Part shown: piece by piece, positions 42,510 through 52,192 of the stretch
Layout: the number at the start of each line of letters is the position of its first letter
Numbering within the stretch: position 1 is the stretch's first letter
Assembly: GCA_021777845.1 (NCBI GenBank)
Contig: JAJYDB010000001.1
Location: forward strand, 1-54,192
Origin: Planctomycetota bacterium
Lineage (GTDB): Bacteria; Planctomycetota; Planctomycetia; Isosphaerales; Isosphaeraceae
Direction: 5' to 3'
Length of the DNA: 54,192 nucleotides
Notes under the pieces: generated by a model
Database searches by the model: none
Told to the model about the DNA's origin: nothing
The model's input: only the letters and a program-made list of their open reading frames with translations
Program-made: the position numbers and the translations under genes

Positions 42510-42940
42510 GTCCAGCGGCTCCTTCTCTCGGCATCCCGACGTATGCGTCCATGCACTCGTCGACGACTTGCCTCGCGCGACTCGACCACGACGCAACCTC
42601 CCACCGAGAGCGCGTCGAATAGACGCAACTCGTCAGGCTCCTTTATCTTAGGTGAAGTTCGAGATGTCGGGAACCGTCGCGGAGAGGACAGCGATAGCGA
42701 TGTGTCGGCTACTGACGCGCGGAACTTAACACGACCCGTGAATCGGATCAATCCGATTTTGGAGGGAGGCCGTGAGCGCCTCGACGCGTCTCCAAAGTCA
42801 CGCCGCCCCCCCCGGATTCGCGCGACGACCGCCGGAGTCTGGATTTTGACGACGCGCGGCCTATCATGGGGCTCTGCAGCCTTCCCCCGCGCGGCTCCGG
42901 ATTCGTCGTGCAAATTGAAACCGCCCCGATGAGGACATTT
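42510..42940. other. Divergent gap before sulfatase; no gene seen
   Basis: Contains the 5' leaders of the barrel protein (minus) and the sulfatase (plus). No protein-like frame and no clear inverted repeat. A moderately AT-rich part at 42640-42760 may hold the promoters. Confidence 0.4.
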
Positions 42941-44425
42941 ATGAAGAACCAGTCCATCACTTCGTGTTCGTCGCGGCCGCGACGGCTTCGCCTTGCGTCG
43001 CTCGCGCTGTTCGCGTGCGGCACGCTGCTCGCCTCGGGAGCCGCGCTTGCGCGCGAGACGCCCGCGGCCTCGAAGCCGAACGTCCTCTTCATCGCGTCGG
43101 ACGACTTGAGCACGCGACTCGGCTGTTACGGCAACGCGTTGGTCCGCTCGCCGAACGTCGACCGCCTGGCGCGCCGCGGCGTCCGTTTCGAGCGCGCGTA
43201 CTGCCAGTTCCCGCTTTGCAGCCCGAGCCGAACCTCGATCCTCACCGGCATGCGGCCCGACACGACCGGGGTCCGCGACCTCAGCGTCCACTTTCGCGAG
43301 GATCACCCCAAGGTCGTCACGCTGCCGCAATTGTTCCGCAATCACGGTTACTACACCGCCCGCGTGAACAAGATCTATCATTACAACGTCCCCGACGGCA
43401 TCGGCACCGCCGGGCTCGACGACGCCCCTTCGTGGGACGAAATCGGCATCACCAACGGCCGCGACCGCCGCGAGGAAAACAAGATCTCGACGTTCCGCCC
43501 CGGCAGCGGTTACGGCGGCACTGTGAGCTGGCTCGCCGCCGACGGCGCCGACGTCGAGCAAACCGACGGCCTCGGCGCGCGCACCGCGATCAGCCTCTTG
43601 GAACGCATCAAGTCGCGGCCGTTCTTCCTCGCGGTCGGCTTCTTTCGGCCGCACACGCCTTATGTCGCGCCGAAGCCTTATTTTGGGCTCTATCCGCTCG
43701 AAAAGATGCCGTACGTCGAGCATCCCGAGCTCGGACGCATCGGCGTGCCGCGGCCCGCGCTGGCCTCGACCCCGGCCGACCAAAAAATCAGCGAGGCCAT
43801 GCAGCGCGAGGCGATTCAAGGCTATTACGCCTCGATCTCGTTCATGGACGCGCAGCTCGGCAAGGTGCTCGACGCGCTCGATCGCCTCGGACTCGCCGAC
43901 AACACGATCATCGTCTTCTGGAGCGACCACGGCTATCACCTCGGCGAGCACGGGCTCTGGCAAAAGCAGAGCCTCTTCGAAGAGGCGGCCCAGGTCCCCT
44001 TGATCATCGCCGCGCCCGGCAAAAAGGGGAACGGACGCTCGACCCGCGGCCTCGCCGAGCTGGTCGACGTCTACCCCACGCTCGCCGACCTCTGCGGCCT
44101 GCCGAAGCCGGCGCACCTCGAAGGCGACACCCTCGCCCCGTTGCTCGACGACCCCGACGCCCCCGGCCAGCCCGCAGCCTGGACGCAGCAACGTCGCGGC
44201 ACGAAAAAAAGCGGCTTCTTCCTCGGCCGCAGCGTCCGCACCGACCAATTCCGCTACACCGAGTGGGACGACGGCCGCCGCGGCGTCCAGCTTTACGACG
44301 AAACCGCCGACCCGCGCGAACTCCGCAACCTCGCCGACGACCCCGCGCACGCCGACGCCGTCGCCGCGCTCAAGAAGCTGCTCGCGTCCGAGAAAACCGC
44401 CCGCCGCGCCCCTGCGGAAAGGTGA
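42941..44425 (+). CDS. Secreted sulfatase (type I, Cys-type formylglycine)
   Basis: A 494-residue protein from ATG 42941, where GAGG lies 6 bases upstream; earlier in-frame starts are weaker. The signal peptide (RLRLASLALFACGTLLASGAALA) is followed by PNVLFIASDDLSTRLGCYGN, with the metal-binding DD pair, and FPLCSPSRTSILTGMRPD. There Cys93 in C-S-P-S-R is the residue converted to formylglycine. WSDHGYHLGEHGLWQK gives the later DHG metal ligands. It belongs to the iduronate-2-sulfatase-like clade, abundant in planctomycetes. It hydrolyses sulfate esters, probably of polysaccharides, in the periplasm or outside. Converges with the DUF1573 gene. Confidence 0.93.
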   Translation: MKNQSITSCSSRPRRLRLASLALFACGTLLASGAALARETPAASKPNVLFIASDDLSTRLGCYGNALVRSPNVDRLARRGVRFERAYCQFPLCSPSRTSILTGMRPDTTGVRDLSVHFREDHPKVVTLPQLFRNHGYYTARVNKIYHYNVPDGIGTAGLDDAPSWDEIGITNGRDRREENKISTFRPGSGYGGTVSWLAADGADVEQTDGLGARTAISLLERIKSRPFFLAVGFFRPHTPYVAPKPYFGLYPLEKMPYVEHPELGRIGVPRPALASTPADQKISEAMQREAIQGYYASISFMDAQLGKVLDALDRLGLADNTIIVFWSDHGYHLGEHGLWQKQSLFEEAAQVPLIIAAPGKKGNGRSTRGLAELVDVYPTLADLCGLPKPAHLEGDTLAPLLDDPDAPGQPAAWTQQRRGTKKSGFFLGRSVRTDQFRYTEWDDGRRGVQLYDETADPRELRNLADDPAHADAVAALKKLLASEKTARRAPAER

Positions 44426-44463
44426 TCGCAAAGCGACGAACGCTCAGCGCGGATCTCGGAGAG

Positions 44464-45516
44464 TCATTTGCCGTTCAAGGTGATTACCACGGGCGCTTCG
44501 ACGACCGCGCCGCCCGTCAAATTGGTCTCGAATCGAAGACTCTCCGAGACTTCGGCGGCCGGCGCATGTTTCCACGCGACCTCGAAAGCAACGCGTGATT
44601 TCATGGCGCCGGTGTCTGTTTTTGTGATGACGAAAGGCGACGAGTCCAGCCGATCATGCTCGGCCTTAAGATTGAAGCCCTCGTCGTCCGCTGCAATCGT
44701 AAGCCGAACTTTGGGCGGCGAATCGCCTTTGTCGAGGCTTGCGAACAGCGTCGCGGGCACGGCGTAAACTGCCGGCCGGACCGAGCCGTGGATTGGAATA
44801 CGCGCAATCGGTTCGCCGCCGCCCCGCCCGCGAAAGACGACTTCTCCGCGGAAACCGCCGGCCTGAGGAACCCGCTTCAGCGTCGCGGCGAAATTGTAAT
44901 GCCGCAAAACCGTGCCTCCTCCCATCGGGGTTTCAACAGGTTTGAGTTTCCCGTCCACGGTGACGAAGTCTAAATCGGACTGAGGCACCGCCGTTATCCA
45001 GAATGGCGTGTTCGCATCTTCAAACCTTTCGATAAAGCAGGATTCGACGGCGCCCGGCTTTCGTACAAAGCCAAAAGGGACTGCGTCGGGGAGATGGGCG
45101 ACGATCGGGTTTTTCTGCGCCCCCGCCATTGTGAGCCGCAGCTCGATTGCGGGATGACTCGCCCAATTCGTTTTGAGCGTCGCTGATACGCTTTTCTCGC
45201 CGACGGCCGGAGGTTGTCCGACCACCCGCGCGACCGCGGTCTGGCCCGGCGCAATCGTTTTCGGCTCGATCGACGCCACGCTGCATCCACAAGTCGTCGC
45301 GATCTCGCCGATCACGAGATCGTCGGCGCCGAGATTCTTCAAGCGATACGTCGCCTCGACATGCGCCTCGTTCGGATTCGCGACCAGACGCTGCGAGGCG
45401 GGAGAAACCTGCACGGCGTGGCGAGGCCGACTCCCAGAAGCAGAATCGCGCGCAGCGACGACAAGCCCCGCCAACGAGACTATGACGAACACCGCGAACG
45501 CCACTCGCCGCAACAT
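44464..45516 (-). CDS. DUF1573 secreted protein
   Basis: A 350-residue protein from ATG 45516, preceded by a strong GAGGAGG site; a longer frame to 45756 runs through the next gene. The signal peptide is FAVFVIVSLAGLVVAARDS. The DUF1573 domain follows: ATYRLKNLGADDLVIGEIAT, TCGCSVASIEPKTIAPGQ, with the conserved TTCGCS cysteines and the G-Q turn of an Ig-like fold. A second Ig-like part is degenerate. The function of DUF1573 is unknown; its fold resembles papD-like Ig domains. It lies downstream of the interrupted DUF1559 gene and is probably in the same unit. Confidence 0.85.
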   Translation of the reverse strand: MLRRVAFAVFVIVSLAGLVVAARDSASGSRPRHAVQVSPASQRLVANPNEAHVEATYRLKNLGADDLVIGEIATTCGCSVASIEPKTIAPGQTAVARVVGQPPAVGEKSVSATLKTNWASHPAIELRLTMAGAQKNPIVAHLPDAVPFGFVRKPGAVESCFIERFEDANTPFWITAVPQSDLDFVTVDGKLKPVETPMGGGTVLRHYNFAATLKRVPQAGGFRGEVVFRGRGGGEPIARIPIHGSVRPAVYAVPATLFASLDKGDSPPKVRLTIAADDEGFNLKAEHDRLDSSPFVITKTDTGAMKSRVAFEVAWKHAPAAEVSESLRFETNLTGGAVVEAPVVITLNGK

Positions 45517-45572
45517 CGCTACCTCCTCATGAAATCGGCGACGGGCAAGCCGTCGGCTGGATCGATCCGCCG

Positions 45573-46586
45573 TCAGAACGAATCCGCGGAGACGACCTCG
45601 CCGCCGGCGCGGGTGCCAATCGCCTTCCAAACTTGGCGATCGACCGAACTCGTCACGAACCGCACCGAGCCGTCGGCCAGAGCGGCCTTCACGCCGCCGG
45701 GATGATTGCTGCGCGCCGACGCCATCCCATACCAAAAAATCGCACGGCCAAGACAATCGGCGCTCGGGTCATTCGGCGGTCCGATGTGGCCGTACATCGT
45801 GTGCGCCTGCGTCGCGACCGCCCACGAAAGCCCCGCGCGCGACATATAGCCGAAAGGGAGTGATGTTTTTGTCGAGCAGGTTTTGTATGTTTCCGCCGGA
45901 GTCGTCCCAATAAAGCCGATCGCAATCCCGGTGCGGGGGTCGAACGGCGAACCCTCGACGTTCCCGCGCAGCTTTTCGCTCGCCAAGACCGTGTTCGAGA
46001 GGCCGTCCGTCACCGCCGTCGGAGAACCTTCGACCGAGTTCAGCGGTCCGCCGTTCGGATCGTCTTCAATGATTTGAAGCATGTTCGACCAGCCGATATT
46101 CACGCGATAATTTGTGCCGCCGGTCGTGCCGATCGCGGTGGCCGCGGCGTCGGCCGGGCAAAGAAAGACCCGCAAGACCGTCGAGACCGCCGTCGAATTC
46201 TCGGGGATCGAGTTGGGTTTCGACAAAGTGGGATCGCTCAGAGACGCAGCGAAATTCAATTGATTGTAAAGTACGTTTTGATCAAGATCGGGCAGGATCC
46301 GCGTTCAATGTGAGAACTTCCGCGGGTAAATCGCTCCTCCCGGGTACTCCGCACTCTTGATCACGATCCCGTCGTACACGCAAGGATACTTGCCGCATCG
46401 AGCCACATAAGCATGTACCGCAAGTCCGATTTGACGCAGGTTGTTCGAGCACTGGGACCCGCGCGCGGCCTCGCGGGCCGACTGCACCGCCGGCAGCAGC
46501 AGTCCGACGAGCAGCCCAATGATTCCGACCACGACCAACAGTTCGATCAGCGTGAACGCTCTTCGTCCTGGGAAGATTCTCCGCAT
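45573..46586 (-). pseudogene. DUF1559 pseudopilin-like gene interrupted by in-frame TGA
   Basis: ATG 46586 follows GGAGGCGG. The N-terminus is a prepilin signal, [20 protein letters not shown], then [20 protein letters not shown], diagnostic of DUF1559. After KFSH there is TGA at 46305-46307. Translation of the same frame then continues with TRILPDLDQNVLYNQLNFAA and on to the family's C-terminal H-PGGVKAALADGSVRFV block, ending at 45573. There is no frameshift: a single stop splits an otherwise complete 337-codon gene. The simplest reading is a recent nonsense mutation; TGG to TGA would do it. A base-calling error cannot be excluded. Confidence 0.88.
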
Positions 46587-46717
46587 GGAACCGCCTCCGT
46601 GTCCGGTCTGAGTGATCGCGACGCAAAAGGAGATCTCGAGCACGAGGACGGGTGCTTAGGATGCAAGTCTTCATGCTCGAGACAAAGAGCCGCCGCGCCT
46701 GGTTCTGATCGAGAGGT

Positions 46718-47119
46718 TCAACTGCCGCCCGGCGGCGCGTTCTGAATCGCGGAGCACGTATCCGGACTGCCTCCACATGCGGCCGGCTTCCCGCCGCTCA
46801 TGATTGGCGTGTCCGTCGTGCAATTGTTCTGAGTGCCGCACGAGGTATTCAGCGTCAGCGTGCAGGTGAACCCGCTCGCGAAGCTGCATGCGGTCGGCGC
46901 CGAGTACTGGTCGCAGAAGATGGTCTGGCCGTTCTTGCCGCAATTATCCCGTGAGTTCTACTTGCAAGGGCTGGGATCGATCGGGTTGGGGAAGCAATTC
47001 GCCCCAGGAATGGGCGTCTGCTTTTGGGCCGACACCTCGGTACCGCCCCTTGCCCAGAGAATCGCCGCGCAGAGCGACGAGAACACGACAACCGGCCGGA
47101 AGCAAGAAGACGAGCGCAT
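46718..47119 (-). pseudogene. Cys-rich secreted protein gene interrupted by in-frame TAG
   Basis: ATG 47119 follows a strong AAGGAGG site. The start is MRSSSCFRPVVVFSSLCAAI, a signal-like segment, then TPIPGANCFPNPIDPSPCK and TAG at 46958-46960. The same frame goes on for 79 codons: NCGKNGQTIFCDQYSAPTAC, TCTLTLNTSCGTQNNCTTD and GGKPAACGGSPDTC, ending at TGA 46718-46720. The even spread of Cys and protein-like composition on both sides of the stop argue that this was one gene of about 133 codons. Family unknown. It is the neighbour of the DUF1559 gene that has the same kind of lesion. Confidence 0.75.
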
Positions 47120-47634
47120 CGCGTACCTCCTTGAGTAACTGATGTCACACTCCGACGGGAACGCACCTTGCTTCGATCAGACGTCGCGCAACAACCGCCT
47201 CCGTGAGAAGAATGCGGCAACCAGTGCGGCGACGCTGCCCGCGAAAACAAGTCCGCGCCGCGGTCGCTCGCTTCGTCCGCGTCGGCGCGACCAACGAGCC
47301 CGACGCACGCCGGAAGCAACGCCGTCGCGAAACACGACGTCGTTGCAAATGTGACTTGAAGCGGTCGAACCCCCTGCCTTCGATGCAACCGCGTTGTTTG
47401 TCTCATGGGTCACCACACAAGAACATGATGGTCGCGCGACGCAATTACCCTAGTTCGCGTCCCGGCCATTTCAATCAAAAAAAACCGACAGATTCTTGCA
47501 AGTCTCCAATGCCACGGAGCTTAGGGCGGGGCGTCAATCGTCGCCGGGGATCCGCGCGCAAAAAAAATCGCCGCGCGACAGGAGTTGCATCCCGCCGCGC
47601 GACGATTGTGATCAGACGCCGATCCCTCGCGAGC
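47120..47634. other. 515-base gap; no gene supported
   Basis: Short frames on the minus strand (for example 47177-47416, ending in a hydrophobic stretch and RRRLLRDV) have no ribosome binding site or consistent coding pattern. An AT-rich tract with an A7 run lies at 47470-47485. It likely includes the promoter of the Cys-rich gene and the 3' end of the metalloprotease unit. Confidence 0.4.
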
Positions 47635-50600
47635 TCACGGCTCGTTCGACTGGATGCCCGCGTCGAGGACCTTCTTGATCTTGAAGCGGCATTCCTCGAG
47701 GTGCGCGCGGGTGACGTCGTCCATCGTCGCGGCGAGCGTGCCCGCGATTTTGGCGTCGATCTCGTTCAGGTGCATGCGGGCAAGCGCACGCGCGTCGGCG
47801 GGGACGTCGCCCATGTCGTCGAGGACGAGCAGGAACGTGATGTTGCCGCTCAGCGACGGCGCTTTGGGCCCCAGCACCATCTGCGAGAGGTTGCGCAGGT
47901 ACTCGCGCTGGAGGTTGCGGCGCAGGACGCTGATCGTCACGGGAGCGGCCTTCGGCTCGGGCTTGCCCTTCGCCTCGGACCAGACGCCGTCGGTGAGCGC
48001 GCGGAAGACTTCGGACATCTTCAGCGGCTTCGCGGCCGGCTCGCACTGCTGCTCCTGATTTTGCAGACGCGCCAGCGTGCTCGCCGCGAGCAGGCGCGAG
48101 AGCGCGATCCTCTGAATCGAGAGGATGCGCTCGTTGATGCGGGTGTCGGGGCCGGTGCCCGAGTCGTCGCCCCAGTCGTCCCAGTGGCTGCCGCCGAGCT
48201 TGCGCAGCAGTCCGGGCGAGAAGCGGAACGCCTTGTCGCCGAGGACGTCGTCGACGAGCAGCTTGAGCGCCTCGCGCTGCTTGTCGCCCGCGATCGGCAC
48301 GATCGGGTCGCGACCGTTCTTGCCCTTGTGATCGCGGTACACCTGCTGCCCGCCGATCTCCTTGCCCGCGAGCGCCGCCGCGTTCCCCCACTGGTTGAGC
48401 ATGTACGTGAACGCCGTCCGCAGACGGGCCCACGACTCGCCGTCCTTGACCACTTTCGCGTCGAGATCCTTCAGCAGCTCGCTTGCGAGCGCGATCCGCT
48501 CCCGCGCGAACACCAGCGTGTCCGAGCCGAGGTCGTACGCGTTCACCAACGGGTCGTTGTTGCGGTACATATCCTGGTCGGTCGCGAACACGAGGTCCGC
48601 CTCGGGCGAACGCGCGGCAATCGCCTTCAGCTCGGCTTCCTCGTTGCTCATCACCGGCTTGTACGCGTACTCGATCGCCCAATAGTCATACGGGCCGAGC
48701 GTGGTCGTCACGTAGTCGCCCTGCTTTTTGCCCTTCGGAGCGATGTTGATCGGGTTGTAATCCATCACGCTGCCCGCCTGGCCCTTCACGTGCGTGATCG
48801 CCGTGTCGTTGAGCTGGTCGGCGGTCAACATCGTGCTCGCCTTGAAGTTGTGCCGCAGACCGAGCGAGTGCCCGACTTCGTGCATCACGACTTCCTTGAT
48901 CAACTGGTTGATCAAGTCCTCGGGGAGCTTCGCGCCCGCGCCGGCTTCGGGCTTCGGCTCGGGTTTCGGCTCGGGCTTCGGTCCGGGACCGCCCGGCTTC
49001 GGCTTCTGAGCGGCGTCGTCGTAGGCGGCCGCCGCCAGAGCCACCGCGGCCAGACCAAGCTCGGACCGCATCCCCACGTTGAATTGGCACGCGTTCGAGT
49101 TCATCCCGTTCCCGAACTGACGACGCTGCAGCGCGACCTGCATCGGCGACCACTCCGCCGGCTGCGCGTGCAGCTCGATCGGCTTGCCCTCGAACCACGT
49201 CACGTGCGCGCCGAGACCGCGACGCGTCGCGGGCCGGCCGAAACCTTGCTCAAACGCCAAAATCGGGCTGATCACCTCGGCCAGCGCGATCGGCCCCTCG
49301 AAGAACGAGCCCTGGTCGTTCGTCCCCTCGGCCGTCGGCGAGCCCCCCATCAAATAGGCGTACTGGATCTTCCACGCCTTCACCCAGCTCGCGTCGAAGA
49401 TCACGTCGCCGTCGATCATCTCGCCGGTGATCGGGTTCGAACGCAGGCACGACATCGCGTACGTCGAACTCGTCGTGATCCAACGGAAGGTGCAGTAATT
49501 GATGTCCTCGGGGTCGAACTCGTCGCGGCCGTCCTGCCAACGCACCGCCAACGCGTTCCGGATGCCGACCTTCTCGAACGCCTTGTTCCACTCCAATATG
49601 CCGGCCTCGACCGCGGGGCGATACTCGATCGGCACGTTGTCCTCGACCCACCACACGATCTGCTTCCGCGGCGGCGAGAGCTTCGCGCGCGGGTCCGACT
49701 TCTCGAGCCGCCAACGATTCACGTAGCGGACGAAATTCGAGTCGGCCGACTCCACCGCGCCGAAGTCTTTGGTCGTGTTGAGAAAGTGCCCGACGCGGTC
49801 GTCGGCCTCGCGCGGACGATAGCCGTTGTCCGGCAGACGCGCCAAACTATAGTGGATCACGACCGTCCGGCCGCGACCGTCGATCACCGCGCCGTCGCCG
49901 CCGCCGCGCCGACGCCCACCCGCGCCGCCGCCGCCGAACGTCGCCTCAACCTCGAGCTCCAAATTGTTCGGAAACGCCTTCACTTTGTGCCAGGTCGTCC
50001 GCGAACGATCCAAAAAGCCCATCCCAAGCTGCGCGAAGTCGCTCAAAAAAATCTCCGACAGGTCGATCAACACCGACTGACCCATCGGGTTCACCGACAC
50101 GATCGGCAGCGCCATCAAAATCGAGTCGGTGTAGTTCTGACGCATCGCCTTCTCGACCGGCGAACCCGGCGGCGCTTTGATGTGCACATTCTTGCGGATC
50201 ACCTGGATGCGGTCGCCGGCGCGATGGAACGAGAGCACCCATTCGTCGCCGAAATTGAGCGGATTGCCCGCCATTTCAAGCCCGCGCGCGATCATGATCG
50301 GCGCGATCAAAGGCTGGTCGAACTGGAACGGGCGGATCTCGGCGTAAAGGTGATCGTCCTTCCTGTGGAGCGTGAACAGCCCTTCGATTTTCTCGGAGCC
50401 GTCGACGACCTCGTTGAAGTCGCGGTATTTGTTCGAGCCGCCGCCGCCGCGCTGCATCATCATCCGCATCGCGGACGGAGCGGGCGCGCCGGGGGGCGTC
50501 GGAGTCGGAGCGGGCGGGTCGGCCGCGGGCGTTCCCGACGCGGGCTGCTGCCGCGGTTCGTCGGCGAGCGCGGTCGCCGCGCACAACGCCGACGTCATCG

Positions 50601-50640
50601 CCCAGGCCGCGAGCGCGGTCAAGCGAAGTGAGCGTCTCAT
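47635..50640 (-). CDS. Secreted zinc-dependent metalloprotease (DUF5117/DUF4953 type)
   Basis: A 1001-residue protein from ATG 50640. A signal peptide (LRLTALAAWAMTSALCAATA) and Pro-rich linker lead into a DUF5117-like region (FTLHRKDDHLYAEI) and then a metzincin domain. The zinc site is MHEVGHSLGLRHNF, with His587, Glu588, His591 and His597, and the downstream SVMDYNPIN supplies the Met-turn. A PKPEPKPEPKPEA insert lies about 20 residues before the zinc site. The C-terminal third is helical. Length agrees with planctomycete and Bacteroidetes homologues (about 800-1000). It probably degrades proteins in the periplasm or outside. Single-gene unit. Confidence 0.92.
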   Translation of the reverse strand: MRRSLRLTALAAWAMTSALCAATALADEPRQQPASGTPAADPPAPTPTPPGAPAPSAMRMMMQRGGGGSNKYRDFNEVVDGSEKIEGLFTLHRKDDHLYAEIRPFQFDQPLIAPIMIARGLEMAGNPLNFGDEWVLSFHRAGDRIQVIRKNVHIKAPPGSPVEKAMRQNYTDSILMALPIVSVNPMGQSVLIDLSEIFLSDFAQLGMGFLDRSRTTWHKVKAFPNNLELEVEATFGGGGAGGRRRGGGDGAVIDGRGRTVVIHYSLARLPDNGYRPREADDRVGHFLNTTKDFGAVESADSNFVRYVNRWRLEKSDPRAKLSPPRKQIVWWVEDNVPIEYRPAVEAGILEWNKAFEKVGIRNALAVRWQDGRDEFDPEDINYCTFRWITTSSTYAMSCLRSNPITGEMIDGDVIFDASWVKAWKIQYAYLMGGSPTAEGTNDQGSFFEGPIALAEVISPILAFEQGFGRPATRRGLGAHVTWFEGKPIELHAQPAEWSPMQVALQRRQFGNGMNSNACQFNVGMRSELGLAAVALAAAAYDDAAQKPKPGGPGPKPEPKPEPKPEAGAGAKLPEDLINQLIKEVVMHEVGHSLGLRHNFKASTMLTADQLNDTAITHVKGQAGSVMDYNPINIAPKGKKQGDYVTTTLGPYDYWAIEYAYKPVMSNEEAELKAIAARSPEADLVFATDQDMYRNNDPLVNAYDLGSDTLVFARERIALASELLKDLDAKVVKDGESWARLRTAFTYMLNQWGNAAALAGKEIGGQQVYRDHKGKNGRDPIVPIAGDKQREALKLLVDDVLGDKAFRFSPGLLRKLGGSHWDDWGDDSGTGPDTRINERILSIQRIALSRLLAASTLARLQNQEQQCEPAAKPLKMSEVFRALTDGVWSEAKGKPEPKAAPVTISVLRRNLQREYLRNLSQMVLGPKAPSLSGNITFLLVLDDMGDVPADARALARMHLNEIDAKIAGTLAATMDDVTRAHLEECRFKIKKVLDAGIQSNEP

Positions 50641-51016
50641 AGGTAGATCATCCTCAAAGGGGTTGCGGGCTCAAGTTGAATCGTCGCTTCGGCAGGGACC
50701 GCCCCGGCGCCGTCACGCGCGGCGCGAACTCGGACGGCCGTTCGTCAGACTTGTCGGACCGATCGGCAAATCGCCTTGATCGTTAAATCTTATCGTGTCG
50801 CGCGTCGCGAGACTTGGCAAGAGGCCGCATGAAGGAATTCGGAAGCGACCGTGAACTTGAACGATTATTCGGCCTGTCGGGCTTGGGCGAGTTGCGACGG
50901 CGCGCCGGACTTGCGAACCGAACCGATCCCGCCTAAACCGCGCCGATCGTTCGCAACCCAGGACGTCGGCGCAGCCGCGCGACGCGAGTTACCCGCCTCG
51001 ATCCGGCGCGGGTGGA
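50641..51016. other. Gap between metalloprotease and aroC; no gene seen
   Basis: No protein-like frame. The AT-rich segment near 50770-50800 is a plausible promoter for the minus-strand metalloprotease. No terminator-like hairpin with a T-run was found after aroC. Confidence 0.4.
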
Positions 51017-52186
51017 TCACGTCGCGGCTTGATTCGCGCCGGAACCCCAGGCTTTCAGGTGTTCGCGCGTGATTTCGTGTTGCGTCGCGATCGAAGCGCG
51101 GAGGGCGTCGAGGCTGGTGGCGACGTAGCGGTCGAGCAAGGCGGCGGCGATCTCGAAGGCGACGACGTTCTCGACGATCACGCTCGCGGCGGGGACGGCG
51201 CAGACGTCGGAGCGCTCGTAAGACGCGGGCTGCGGCGTCTTCGTCGCCATGTTCACCGACGGCCCGCGCGCGGCCAGCGTGCTGATCGGCTTCTTCGCGG
51301 CGCGAACCACGATCGTCTCGCCGTTCGACGTCCCCCCCTCGATGCCGCCCGCGTGGTTCGTCGGCCGCCGAAAGCCGAAGCGGCGGTCGTCGTCCGGATG
51401 CGCCGCGTCGTACGCGATCGGGTCCATCACCCGCGAGCCCGGCCGTCGCGCCGCCTCAAACCCCAGTCCAACCTCGACGCCTTTGATCGCTTGAATGCTC
51501 ATCACGGCATACGCAAGTCGCGCGTCGAGCTTGCGGTCCCACTGCGCGTGGCTGCCCAGGCCGAGCGGACACCCCGTCACGATCGTCTCGACGACCCCGC
51601 CGAGCGTGTCGCCCGCCTCTTTCGCCGCGTCGATCGCCGCCGTGATCGCCGCGTCGACCCCTGGGTTCAGCGTGTAGACCGGGCTCGCGTCCCGCGTCGC
51701 GGCGTCGTGAGCAACCGGGGTCGCGACCACGCCGCCAACCTCCAGGACATAACCAAACACCTCGATGCCGACCACGCGCAGGAGCACCTTCGCGAGCGCT
51801 CCCGCGGCGACCCGAATCGCCGTCTCGCGCGCGCTGGCGCGCTCCAACACCTGCCGAATGCCCGTCTGATTCGCGAGCGAGCCCGCGAGATCGACGTGCC
51901 CGCCCCGCGGCGACGCCGGCTCCGACAGCCGCTCCAGCTTCGCGTCGTTGTTGACCAGCCGCAGCGTGATCGGACCGCCCGTCGTCACCCCGTGCCACGT
52001 CCCCGAGTCGATGATCACGACGTCGGTCTCGAGCGTCTGCCGCTTCCCGCGGCCGTACCCCCCCTGCCGTCGCTTCAACTCGCTGTTTATTAAGGCGAGG
52101 TCGAGCGTCACGCCCGAGGGATAGCCGTCCACAATCGCGGTCAAAGCCGGCCCGTGCGACTCGCCGGCGGTCAGGTAACGCAACAT
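51017..52186 (-). CDS. aroC: Chorismate synthase
   Basis: A 389-residue protein from ATG 52186, six bases after the purC stop. It begins MLRYLTAGESHGPALTAIVD, the family signature with the flavin-site His in GESHG, followed by KRRQGGYGRGKRQ. RASARETAIRVAAGALAK is the second signature. RRPTNHAGGIEGGTSNGE and RSDVCAVPAASVIVE are the C-terminal FMN and substrate motifs. It converts EPSP to chorismate in aromatic amino-acid synthesis, with reduced FMN. Full length. The close spacing suggests a purC-aroC transcript. Confidence 0.97.
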   Translation of the reverse strand: MLRYLTAGESHGPALTAIVDGYPSGVTLDLALINSELKRRQGGYGRGKRQTLETDVVIIDSGTWHGVTTGGPITLRLVNNDAKLERLSEPASPRGGHVDLAGSLANQTGIRQVLERASARETAIRVAAGALAKVLLRVVGIEVFGYVLEVGGVVATPVAHDAATRDASPVYTLNPGVDAAITAAIDAAKEAGDTLGGVVETIVTGCPLGLGSHAQWDRKLDARLAYAVMSIQAIKGVEVGLGFEAARRPGSRVMDPIAYDAAHPDDDRRFGFRRPTNHAGGIEGGTSNGETIVVRAAKKPISTLAARGPSVNMATKTPQPASYERSDVCAVPAASVIVENVVAFEIAAALLDRYVATSLDALRASIATQHEITREHLKAWGSGANQAAT

Positions 52187-52192
52187 CTGTGC

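Noticed and set aside
46305-46307. TGA in the DUF1559 gene as a selenocysteine codon
   Set aside because: Pseudopilins are not known selenoproteins, no Cys is expected at this place, and no selenocysteine insertion hairpin was evident directly after it.
46958-46960. TAG in the Cys-rich gene as pyrrolysine or a reassigned codon
   Set aside because: All long genes in the window use standard stops and TAG ends several genes here; no sign of reassignment.
47177-47416. 79-codon minus-strand frame ending in a hydrophobic segment and basic residues, like a sorting signal
   Set aside because: The front is Arg-rich shadow-like, there is no ribosome binding site and no conserved motif; too weak to call.
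47203-50631. 1142-codon plus-strand frame opposite the metalloprotease
   Set aside because: Arg/His/Asp-rich shadow of the minus-strand gene, no ribosome binding site or family pattern.
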